Shown: positions 4,831 through 10,576 of the stretch, one piece after another
Layout: every line of letters starts with the position of its first letter
Numbering within the stretch: position 1 is the first letter of the stretch
Assembly (NCBI GenBank): GCA_016205965.1
Contig: JACQSM010000081.1
Span: forward strand, 1-10,576
Reading direction: 5' to 3'
From: Candidatus Uhrbacteria bacterium
GTDB lineage: Bacteria > Patescibacteriota > Patescibacteriia > SG8-24
DNA: 10,576 nt
Position numbers and translations under genes: made by a program
The notes under the pieces: model-generated
Databases searched by the model: none
What the model was told of the DNA's origin: nothing
What the model saw: the letters and a program-made list of their open reading frames with translations, nothing else

Positions 4831-7529
4831 GCTTTGTTCATCTCGCCCCAGCGCTCGCCTGTGCTGGTGTTTACAAGTATCGGAACCTTGAGTTCGATGA
4901 CTTTCTCCATGATCGGGGTGACCACTGCGGCGACTTCGTCAACGAGATTTTTCTTTACTTCAAAGACGAGTTCGTCGTGAACCTGGAGAAGCATTCTGGC
5001 CTTATCATCGCCATATTGCTCAGAAAGCGCTTTCTCTATGCGAACCATGGCTATTTTCAGCATATCGGCCTGCGAGCCTTGGATCGGCATGTTGATGGCT
5101 TGACGCTCGGCCTCGGCCTGTTCGCGCTTGTTCATCAAGGCGAAATTTCGGAAAAAGCGCTTACGGCCGAAGATCGTCTGCACGAAGCCGTCGATGCGCA
5201 ACCGATCACGGATATCGGCCATATAGGCAGCGATGCCCTGATGAATGGCGAAGTAGCGGTCGATGTAGTCGTGCGCTTCTTCGAAAGAGAGGTTGGCGCT
5301 CTCGGCCAGGCGTTGCGGACCCATGCCGTAGAGGATGCCGAAGTTGATGACCTTGGCGACGCGGCGCTGTTCCTTGGCCCGATCCTCGCCGAACATCTCG
5401 ACGGCCGTGCGCCAGTGGATGTCTTCGCCGTTTTTGAATGCGGCGATCATGGTCTTCTCGTTGGCGATATGGGCGGCGATGCGCAATTCGATCTGCGAGT
5501 AGTCGGCGGAGAGAAACGCGAAGCCCTTGTCGGCGACGAACGAGCCGCGGACGCGCTTGCCATAGTCGCTTTCGGCCGTGGGGATATTCTGGAGATTGGG
5601 ATTCGACGATGACAGCCGGCCGGTGGCCGTGACCGTTTGGTTGAAGTTGGCGTGGATGCGGCCGGTCGACGGATGGACGAGCGCCGGCAGGGCATCGACG
5701 TAGGTCGACTTCAATTTGGCCAGTTCGCGGTAGGCGAGGATGGCGTCGATGATCTCATGGCTGCCCCGAAGCTTCTCGAGTTCGGACGCGGCCGTTGACA
5801 ATCCTTTTCCCTTGGCGGTTTTCTTGATTCCCTGCGTCGAAATCCGCAGCTTATCGAAGAGAACGCCCTTGAGCTGCAGCGGGGAATTGATGTTGAATTC
5901 GCCGTCGGCCAGATGATAAATCGTCTTGGTGAGCGCGTGGATTTTTTTCTCCATCTCGAACGAGAGCGCGGTCAGGTAGGGGACATCGACGCCGACGCCA
6001 CGCCGTTCCATGGCAGCCAGGACGGGGGCCACCGGCAACTCGATCTCCTTGTTCACCCGCGCCAAGTCGAGTTTGGCCAGCTCGGCGCCGAGCTCGCCGG
6101 CGAGTCCGACGAGATGCGGCATTTCCATCGCCAAGCGTCCGATCCGCGCTTCGGCTTCTGCCGCGGTTTCGTCGGCGGGCAGGCTGCGATAATTCGAGAG
6201 CATGGCGTCGAGCGAGTGGCGCCGTTCGCCGGCATGGAGCAGGTATGAGGCGATCATCAGATCGAAACACTCGCCCTGAATCGCGACGCCGAGCGCGCCC
6301 AGGACGCGGATCTCGTGCTTGAGGTCGTGGCAGACGAATTTCCGCTTCTTTTCGCCAAAAAAAGAAATGATGGCGGTGCGAGAAGAAGACCACGCCTTGG
6401 CGCTCAAGACGTACGACATGCGCTTATCGGCGAGTCCGAATACCAAGAGCTTCGGTGTCACCGCATCGTCAGTCTCCGTCAGACTGCGGAAGGCGACGGT
6501 GTCGCTCTTGGCCAGGACGGCGAGCGCCTTGGCGACGCCCTTGGCATCATCCAAATGCATCTCCTGGCCAGCTTCCGGGGATGATTCTTCGCTCTGAGCA
6601 ACCGGCGGTGAAACAGCCGCACCCAACAGACTATCCTCCGGCAACTGCGCCAGCAATTTCATGAATTGAAACTCTTGAAAGACCTCAACGACCATCGACC
6701 TGGTGATCGGCCGCAGCCGGCACTTTTCGAGATCGAATTCGACCGGCGCGTCGCGCACGATGGTGCAGAGCCGCTTGGCCTGGATCGCGTCTTTCTTCGA
6801 TGCCAAAAGTTTTTCGCGCACCGAGGGTTTGAGATTTTTTGACTTGGCCGAGTCTTTTTCCAGCGCTTCGTAAATAGCTTCGACGGTCCCGAACTCGATG
6901 ATCAGTTCGGCGCCGGTCTTCTCGCCGATGCCTTTGACGCCGGGAATGTTGTCCGACGGATCGCCGCGCAGCGCCTTGTAGTCGATGAGCTGTTCGGGCG
7001 CGAAACCGTAGCGTTCTTTGACGCCTTTGACGTCATAAATGACGGTGTCGGTCATACCCTTACGCAGGGTGTACACCTTGGTGCGCTCGTCGACCAGCTG
7101 CAATGTATCGAGATCGCCGGTAACGATGACCGTCTCAACGTCCTTGTCCTGTTTGTTAGCCAAACGCGAAATCGTGCCAATGACATCGTCGGCTTCGAAC
7201 CCCTTGGCGGTAAAAACAGGAATCTCCATGGCCGCCAAAACTTTTTCGATGATCGGTACCTGGGCGTAAAGTTCGTCGGGTTTTTTTTCACGGGTGGCTT
7301 TGTACGCTTCGTATTCTTCGTGACGGAAGGTCGGCGCCTTCAAATCAAACGTGACGGCCACGTGCGTGGGCCGAAGGTCGCGGATCGCTTTGAGAAGAAT
7401 CGTCGTGAAACCGTAGGCGCCGGAGATGACCAGGCCTTCTTTGGTCGCGAGCGGCGGCAAAGCATGCCAGGCGCGATGCAGAACCGCGTGACCGTCGATG
7501 ATCATGAAAAGTTTTTTCGGGCTGGCCAT
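4827..7529 (-). CDS. polA: DNA polymerase I
   Basis: Pol I fills gaps and removes RNA primers in replication and repair. I chose the ATG at 7529 (MASPKKLFMIIDGHA, 900 residues) because AAGGTG lies nine bases upstream; an ATG at 7556 adds nine residues with no ribosome binding site. The 5' nuclease domain spans about 1-290, with IIDGH (10-14), FEADD (111-115), TGDLD (137-141) and GDPSDNIPGVKGIG (189-202). A Pro/Ser/Glu linker (about 305-330) leads to a 3'-5' exonuclease-like domain (about 335-500) that has lost catalytic residues: the usual AFDTET reads AFRSLT, giving R348 and L350. Asp423 remains, in FDLMIASYLL. The polymerase domain is intact: TATGRLSSSNPNLQNIP (634-650), DYSQIELR (676-683), RRVAKVINFGILYG (722-735) and VHDE (850-853). 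Proofreading is probably absent, as in Taq and Bacillus Pol I. The gene downstream has its own promoter. Confidence 0.97.
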   Translation of the reverse strand: MASPKKLFMIIDGHAVLHRAWHALPPLATKEGLVISGAYGFTTILLKAIRDLRPTHVAVTFDLKAPTFRHEEYEAYKATREKKPDELYAQVPIIEKVLAAMEIPVFTAKGFEADDVIGTISRLANKQDKDVETVIVTGDLDTLQLVDERTKVYTLRKGMTDTVIYDVKGVKERYGFAPEQLIDYKALRGDPSDNIPGVKGIGEKTGAELIIEFGTVEAIYEALEKDSAKSKNLKPSVREKLLASKKDAIQAKRLCTIVRDAPVEFDLEKCRLRPITRSMVVEVFQEFQFMKLLAQLPEDSLLGAAVSPPVAQSEESSPEAGQEMHLDDAKGVAKALAVLAKSDTVAFRSLTETDDAVTPKLLVFGLADKRMSYVLSAKAWSSSRTAIISFFGEKKRKFVCHDLKHEIRVLGALGVAIQGECFDLMIASYLLHAGERRHSLDAMLSNYRSLPADETAAEAEARIGRLAMEMPHLVGLAGELGAELAKLDLARVNKEIELPVAPVLAAMERRGVGVDVPYLTALSFEMEKKIHALTKTIYHLADGEFNINSPLQLKGVLFDKLRISTQGIKKTAKGKGLSTAASELEKLRGSHEIIDAILAYRELAKLKSTYVDALPALVHPSTGRIHANFNQTVTATGRLSSSNPNLQNIPTAESDYGKRVRGSFVADKGFAFLSADYSQIELRIAAHIANEKTMIAAFKNGEDIHWRTAVEMFGEDRAKEQRRVAKVINFGILYGMGPQRLAESANLSFEEAHDYIDRYFAIHQGIAAYMADIRDRLRIDGFVQTIFGRKRFFRNFALMNKREQAEAERQAINMPIQGSQADMLKIAMVRIEKALSEQYGDDKARMLLQVHDELVFEVKKNLVDEVAAVVTPIMEKVIELKVPILVNTSTGERWGEMNKA

Positions 7530-7538
7530 AGCGGTATT

Positions 7539-7544
7539 CACCTT
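7539..7544 (-). promoter_or_regulatory. Shine-Dalgarno that sets the polA start
   Basis: AAGGTG on the minus strand is nine bases before the ATG at 7529 and favours MASPKKLF as the true start. The upstream ATG at 7556 has only T-rich sequence from the tRNA terminator before it. Confidence 0.6.
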
Positions 7545-7562
7545 AGCATCCCGCATCCATAT

Positions 7563-7585
7563 AAAAAAGACGGGCCCGATGCCCG
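7563..7585 (-). terminator. Rho-independent terminator after tRNA-Cys
   Basis: CGGGC (7571-7575), loop CCGAT and GCCCG (7581-7585) form a short GC-rich stem. Read on the minus strand it is followed by TCTTTTTTAT, a clear U-tract. It lies 14 bases after the tRNA CCA end and just before polA, so polA probably needs its own promoter or readthrough. Confidence 0.75.
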
Positions 7586-7599
7586 AATTTTAGTTTTTT

Positions 7600-7674
7600 T
7601 GGAGGCCCGAGTGGGAATTGCACCCACGCATAGGGGTTTTGCAGACCCCTGCCTTACTGCTTGGCTATCGGGCC
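7600..7674 (-). tRNA. tRNA-Cys (GCA anticodon), CCA encoded
   Basis: The 75-base minus-strand gene folds as a full cloverleaf. The acceptor stem is GGCCCGA paired with TCGGGCC, followed by discriminator T and an encoded CCA; U73 is the known cysteine identity base. The D arm is GCC/GGC. The anticodon stem GGGGT/ACCCC closes the loop CTGCAAA with anticodon GCA. The variable loop is five bases (TATGC) and the T stem is GTGGG/CCCAC. The T loop is TGCAATT rather than the standard TTCRANN, so position 55 is G, and the D loop has AG where GG (18-19) is expected. The tertiary pair G18-U55 is thus replaced by A18 and G55, while G19-C56 and T54-A58 remain. A terminator follows. Confidence 0.95.
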
Positions 7675-7688
7675 GTAATGATGAGGGC

Positions 7689-7717
7689 TTTTTAACACGC
7701 GAAGAGGTTTTCCGCAA
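7689..7717 (-). promoter_or_regulatory. Possible promoter for tRNA-Cys
   Basis: On the minus strand TTGCGG (7717-7712), a 17-base spacer ending in TGT and TAAAAA (7694-7689) make a moderate promoter with an extended -10. The -10 ends 14 bases before the mature tRNA 5' end, so the precursor would have a leader of only about seven bases. Confidence 0.45.
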
Positions 7718-7756
7718 CGGAAATGGGGTGTTTCCCTATTATTTTTGCCTCATTTC

Positions 7757-7765
7757 TGCTATATT
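7757..7765 (+). promoter_or_regulatory. Extended -10 promoter for the ROK kinase gene
   Basis: TGCTATATT is an extended -10 in AT-rich sequence, 29 bases before the ATG at 7795. A -35 is not evident. The remaining spacer between tRNA-Cys and this gene holds only a small hairpin (7709-7723) and no Shine-Dalgarno. Confidence 0.5.
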
Positions 7766-7794
7766 TTTCGAGTATTCCACAAGTCATCCACAGT

Positions 7795-8685
7795 ATGGGC
7801 ACTATTATCGGCGTTGACATCGGCGGGACAAAAATTCATGTCGGGATCGTCTCATCTAGTGGGAAGGTCCTGGAGAGGCATCGCTTGGCGACCGATGCAA
7901 AGTCTGGAAAAAATGCAGTTCTAGCCAATATCACCCAGGCCATTCGCCTGACCTGGAGGCCTGGAATCAAGGGGATCGGCATCGGCATCGCCGGTCTCGT
8001 CAACCACGGAAAAGGCATCTACCATCAAGGCCCAAACCTCCCCACGGCCTTCAAAAACCTTCGCCTGGCCGACCTTCTCCGGAAGCTCTTCAAAGTTCCG
8101 GTCCGCCTTGACAATGACGTCCATTGCTTTACCCTGGCAGAAGCCTCTTTAGGCGCAGCTAAGGGTAAAAAACATGTCGTCGGCCTGACCCTTGGCACCG
8201 GTATCGGCGGTGGGATCGTCATCGACGGCCGCATCTACCGAGGTCGAGACAATGCCGCCGGTGAGATCGGCCACACGGTCATCGACCTGTCATCGGCGGC
8301 CATCTGCTCCTGCGGGCGGAAAGGCCATTTCGAGGCCCTGGCCTCGGGTACCGCCGTGTCAACGCTCTACCGACAGAAGACCGGCAAAGAACTCGATGCT
8401 GTGGGCGTCGAGAACGCCGCCAGGCAGGGTGACACCGCTGCCATCGAGACCATGCTCACAACCGCGAATGCACTCGGCGCCGGCCTGGCCAACATCGCGC
8501 AGACCCTCAATCCCGACACCATCGTCGTGGGCGGCGGATTGATGCGGGCAGAGATGCTCTGGAAGCCGGCTTTGGCCGCCTTTAAGGCAGCCGTGGCTTA
8601 TCCCTCACTGACATCGACTTCCGTGGTCCGGGCGAAACTCGCCAACGACTCCGGCATCATCGGCGCCGCCCTGCTCCACAAATAA
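7795..8685 (+). CDS. ROK family sugar kinase (glucokinase-like)
   Basis: ROK kinases phosphorylate sugars such as glucose, N-acetylglucosamine or N-acetylmannosamine with ATP. I chose the ATG at 7795, giving 296 residues and placing the first phosphate motif GVDIGGTK at 6-13, as usual; an ATG at 7723 would add 24 hydrophobic residues encoded by promoter sequence. The sugar-binding GPNLP is at 79-83, and the catalytic Asp108 lies in LDNDVHC. LGTGIGGGIVIDG (133-145) is the second phosphate loop, EIGH (157-160) contacts the sugar, and VVGGGL (244-249) completes the adenosine site. The zinc motif, normally CxCGxxGCxE, reads CSCGRKGHFE (171-180), so one Cys is His178. It is cytosolic. The substrate cannot be told from sequence; the PBP gene downstream hints at amino-sugar use but this is weak. 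Only 24 bases separate its stop from that gene. Confidence 0.9.
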   Translation: MGTIIGVDIGGTKIHVGIVSSSGKVLERHRLATDAKSGKNAVLANITQAIRLTWRPGIKGIGIGIAGLVNHGKGIYHQGPNLPTAFKNLRLADLLRKLFKVPVRLDNDVHCFTLAEASLGAAKGKKHVVGLTLGTGIGGGIVIDGRIYRGRDNAAGEIGHTVIDLSSAAICSCGRKGHFEALASGTAVSTLYRQKTGKELDAVGVENAARQGDTAAIETMLTTANALGAGLANIAQTLNPDTIVVGGGLMRAEMLWKPALAAFKAAVAYPSLTSTSVVRAKLANDSGIIGAALLHK

Positions 8686-8697
8686 TCACCGGCCGCC

Positions 8698-8703
8698 TAC
8701 TCT
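8698..8703 (+). promoter_or_regulatory. Possible -10 element at the PBP start (leaderless geometry)
   Basis: TACTCT is followed by six bases and the ATG at 8710, the same spacing seen at 3211. TCCACA (8675-8680), 17 bases upstream inside the end of the ROK gene, is a partial -35. If real, transcription begins at the start codon. No Shine-Dalgarno is present in the 24-base spacer. Confidence 0.35.
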
Positions 8704-8709
8704 CGACCC

Positions 8710-10576
8710 ATGCCACCGAAATATTCCGGATACGATTATATTTATCGCGCCCGCCGACCGGGCCTGGTTCGGCGTTCGCTCTCTGGCGGCGGTTTCGGCG
8801 CCAAGCGGCGTCCGCCGACGAAAAAAGTGCTCTCGTACGCCGTCGTCGTCTTCGTAGCGCTGTTTTCAGCCGCCAGCATCGCCGGCATCGGCCTGTTCGC
8901 ATACTTCGCGGCCCAGCTGCCCGATCCGGAAAAAATCATCGCCCGGAGCGTGCCGGAAACGACGACGATCTACGACCGGACCGGAAAAAATATCTTGTAC
9001 CAGGTCCATAGCGGCCAAAAACGCACCGTCGTAGAACTTGATGACATCGCGCCGGTCATGCGCCAGGCGACGGTAGCGATCGAGGACAAGCGTTTCTACA
9101 CCGATCGCGCGATCGACATCCGCGGCATCATGCGATCCGTCCTGCAAAATATCGTCGCCGGCCGCAAGGTGCAGGGCGGTTCGACCATCACCCAGCAATT
9201 CATCAAAAATTCGATACTTACCAAAGAAAAAACATACACCAGAAAAATCAAAGAATTGGTCCTCGCCTACGAACTCGAGCGCCGTTTCACCAAGGATCAG
9301 ATCCTGAAATTTTATCTCAATGAGATTCCCTACGACTCGGTCGCCTTCGGCGTCGAGTCGGCTTCGCAGGCTTTCTTCGGCAAAGCGGCCAAAGACCTGA
9401 CACTGGCCGAAAGCGCCATGCTGGCCGCCGTGCCCAAAGCCACGACGTACTACTCGCCGTACGGCAACCATCGCAAAGAATTGACCGAGCGGGTGCATCT
9501 CGTACTCGACCTCATGGTCGAGCAGGGATACATCGGTGCCGAACAGGCGGCCGAGGCGAAAAAGGACGACGTCGTCGCGCGGGTATTGCCGCGCCGCGAG
9601 AGCATCACCGCGCCGCACTTCGTTTTTTACGTGAAAGACGCTCTGGCCGATATTTTCGGCGAGCAAGAGGTCGAACGCGCCGGCCTCAAGGTCATCACCA
9701 CCTTGGACATGACCAAGCAGACGCTGGCCGAAAAAATACTCGAAGAAAACAAGGACGCTCTCAAAAAATGGAAGGCGTCGACGGCGGCGCTGGCGGCGAT
9801 CGATCCCAAGACCGGCGAAATCCTGACCATGGTGGGATCGGCCGACTATTTCGACGACGCCATCAACGGCAAATACAACGCCTTGCTGGGCCGCCTCCAA
9901 CCAGGTTCGTCGATCAAACCGATCGTTTACGCGGCATCGTTCGAGAAAGGCTATACGCCGGACACCGTTCTCGACGATGTGGCCACGGTTTTCAAGAGCG
10001 TCCCCAAGGACTACACGCCCTCGAACTACGACGGAAAAGAACATGGCCTCGTCACGGCCCGGCAAGCCCTGGCCGGTTCACTCAACATTCCGGCCGTAAA
10101 AATGCTCTATTTGACGGGCATCGACCGTTTCACCGACTTCGCCCGCAAGCTCGGCTATACGACCTTCGAGGATAAGAGCAAATTCGGCCTGTCGTTGGTG
10201 CTCGGCGGGGCCGAAATCAGGCCGATCGAACATATCGCCGCCTTTTCCGCTTTCGCCCAAGACGGCAATCTGGCGCCGACCAAGGCGATCCTGCGCGTCG
10301 AAGACCGCGACGGTAACGTCTTGTTCGACAACACCGTGGCCGGCGCGCAAAAAGTTTTCGAACCGGAGATCGCCAGACAAATTAATTCGATCATGTCCGA
10401 CAACGCCGCCCGAGCCTTCATCTTCGGCGAGCAGAATTATCTGACGCTCGGCGATCGTCCGGTGGCGGCCAAAACCGGAACGACGAATGATTATAAAGAC
10501 GCCTGGGCCATCGGCTATACGCCGTCATTGGTGACCGGCGTCTGGGTCGGCAACGCGAAAGGTACCGCCATGAAAC
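8710..10576 (+). CDS. Class A penicillin-binding protein (PBP1A-type), 3' truncated by window
   Basis: This is a bifunctional cell-wall enzyme: a GT51 glycosyltransferase polymerises lipid II and a transpeptidase cross-links the peptides outside the membrane. The visible 622 residues begin with a basic cytoplasmic tail of 39 residues, then a membrane helix (40-67). The GT51 domain spans about 85-260, with catalytic Glu125 in AIEDKRFY, GGSTITQQFIKN (156-167), RKIKE (178-182) and LNEIPYDSVAFGVESASQ (203-220). The classic EDxxFYxHxGxD motif reads EDKRFYTDRAID, so the usual His and Gly are replaced. In the transpeptidase domain Ser400 and Lys403 form SxxK (PGSSIKP), S457-L-N459 forms SxN, and K588-T-G590 forms KTG. 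It is open at the window edge, so the stop and any C-terminal extension are not seen. ATG 8710 is the only suitable start before the membrane helix. Confidence 0.95.
   Translation, partial: MPPKYSGYDYIYRARRPGLVRRSLSGGGFGAKRRPPTKKVLSYAVVVFVALFSAASIAGIGLFAYFAAQLPDPEKIIARSVPETTTIYDRTGKNILYQVHSGQKRTVVELDDIAPVMRQATVAIEDKRFYTDRAIDIRGIMRSVLQNIVAGRKVQGGSTITQQFIKNSILTKEKTYTRKIKELVLAYELERRFTKDQILKFYLNEIPYDSVAFGVESASQAFFGKAAKDLTLAESAMLAAVPKATTYYSPYGNHRKELTERVHLVLDLMVEQGYIGAEQAAEAKKDDVVARVLPRRESITAPHFVFYVKDALADIFGEQEVERAGLKVITTLDMTKQTLAEKILEENKDALKKWKASTAALAAIDPKTGEILTMVGSADYFDDAINGKYNALLGRLQPGSSIKPIVYAASFEKGYTPDTVLDDVATVFKSVPKDYTPSNYDGKEHGLVTARQALAGSLNIPAVKMLYLTGIDRFTDFARKLGYTTFEDKSKFGLSLVLGGAEIRPIEHIAAFSAFAQDGNLAPTKAILRVEDRDGNVLFDNTVAGAQKVFEPEIARQINSIMSDNAARAFIFGEQNYLTLGDRPVAAKTGTTNDYKDAWAIGYTPSLVTGVWVGNAKGTAMK

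Noticed and set aside
7709..7723. Small hairpin TTTCCG-CAA-CGGAAA in the spacer upstream of tRNA-Cys
   Set aside because: Only six base pairs, no U-tract on the plus strand, and it overlaps the possible tRNA promoter; probably chance.
7723..7794. N-terminal extension of the ROK kinase forming a hydrophobic signal-like segment
   Set aside because: ROK kinases are cytosolic and begin a few residues before GVDIGGTK; the extension is encoded by AT-rich promoter sequence containing TGCTATATT.
8683..8712. ROK kinase and PBP in the same reading frame, separated by one stop codon and eight codons, as a possible readthrough fusion
   Set aside because: A normal TAA separates them, no readthrough signal is visible, and fusing a cytosolic kinase to this PBP has no known precedent that I can name.
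8866..10065. Long open reading frame of 399 codons antisense to the PBP gene
   Set aside because: It lies wholly inside a gene with clear GT51 and transpeptidase motifs, its own translation shows no family features, and long antisense frames are expected in GC-rich coding DNA.
1..10576. CRISPR array, insertion sequence, prophage or riboswitch
   Set aside because: No regularly spaced repeats, transposase or integrase motifs, terminal inverted repeats, or long structured leaders were found; all spacers are short and explained.

Overview
The window is ordinary, GC-rich bacterial chromosome that is densely packed with housekeeping genes. There is no sign of phage, insertion sequence, integrase or CRISPR. 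Every readable stop is a normal TAA, TAG or TGA, so TGA is not recoded. Several traits make Patescibacteria (CPR) my best guess: a short membrane-anchored RmuC, an RMD1/DUF155 protein, DNA polymerase I with an eroded proofreading domain, very short spacers with start codons almost on top of -10 elements, and orphan small proteins. This is an inference from gene style with moderate to low certainty; no marker for a specific phylum was found.

Layout. The plus strand opens with rmuC (42-992), then rpsT (1069-1344) behind its own consensus promoter. A strong bidirectional terminator (1360-1389) separates rpsT from the convergent minus-strand pair holA (1399-2364) and an RMD1/DUF155 membrane protein (2366-3163). 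A 47-base divergent spacer leads to a plus-strand kinase-fold-like protein with a damaged catalytic loop (3211-4095). It converges on a small unrecognised minus-strand gene (4189-4758) that has its own promoter, Shine-Dalgarno and terminator. Upstream of that on the minus strand lie polA (4827-7529) and tRNA-Cys (7600-7674), which has a terminator of its own. The plus strand then carries a ROK-family sugar kinase (7795-8685) and a class A penicillin-binding protein that runs off the right edge (8710-10576).

Functionally the window mixes DNA replication and repair (delta clamp-loader subunit, Pol I, RmuC), translation (S20, tRNA-Cys), sugar phosphorylation and peptidoglycan synthesis. Only holA with the DUF155 gene, and possibly the ROK kinase with the PBP, look like operons; the rest appear to be individually promoted.

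The points most worth a second look are tRNA-Cys, in which bases 18 and 55 have both changed; the kinase-like protein whose HRD motif reads WHG; the fully equipped orphan gene at 4189-4758; a perfect palindrome lying over the rpsT -10 element; and a repeated TGCTAYAYT extended -10 motif, with several genes apparently starting at the transcription start itself.
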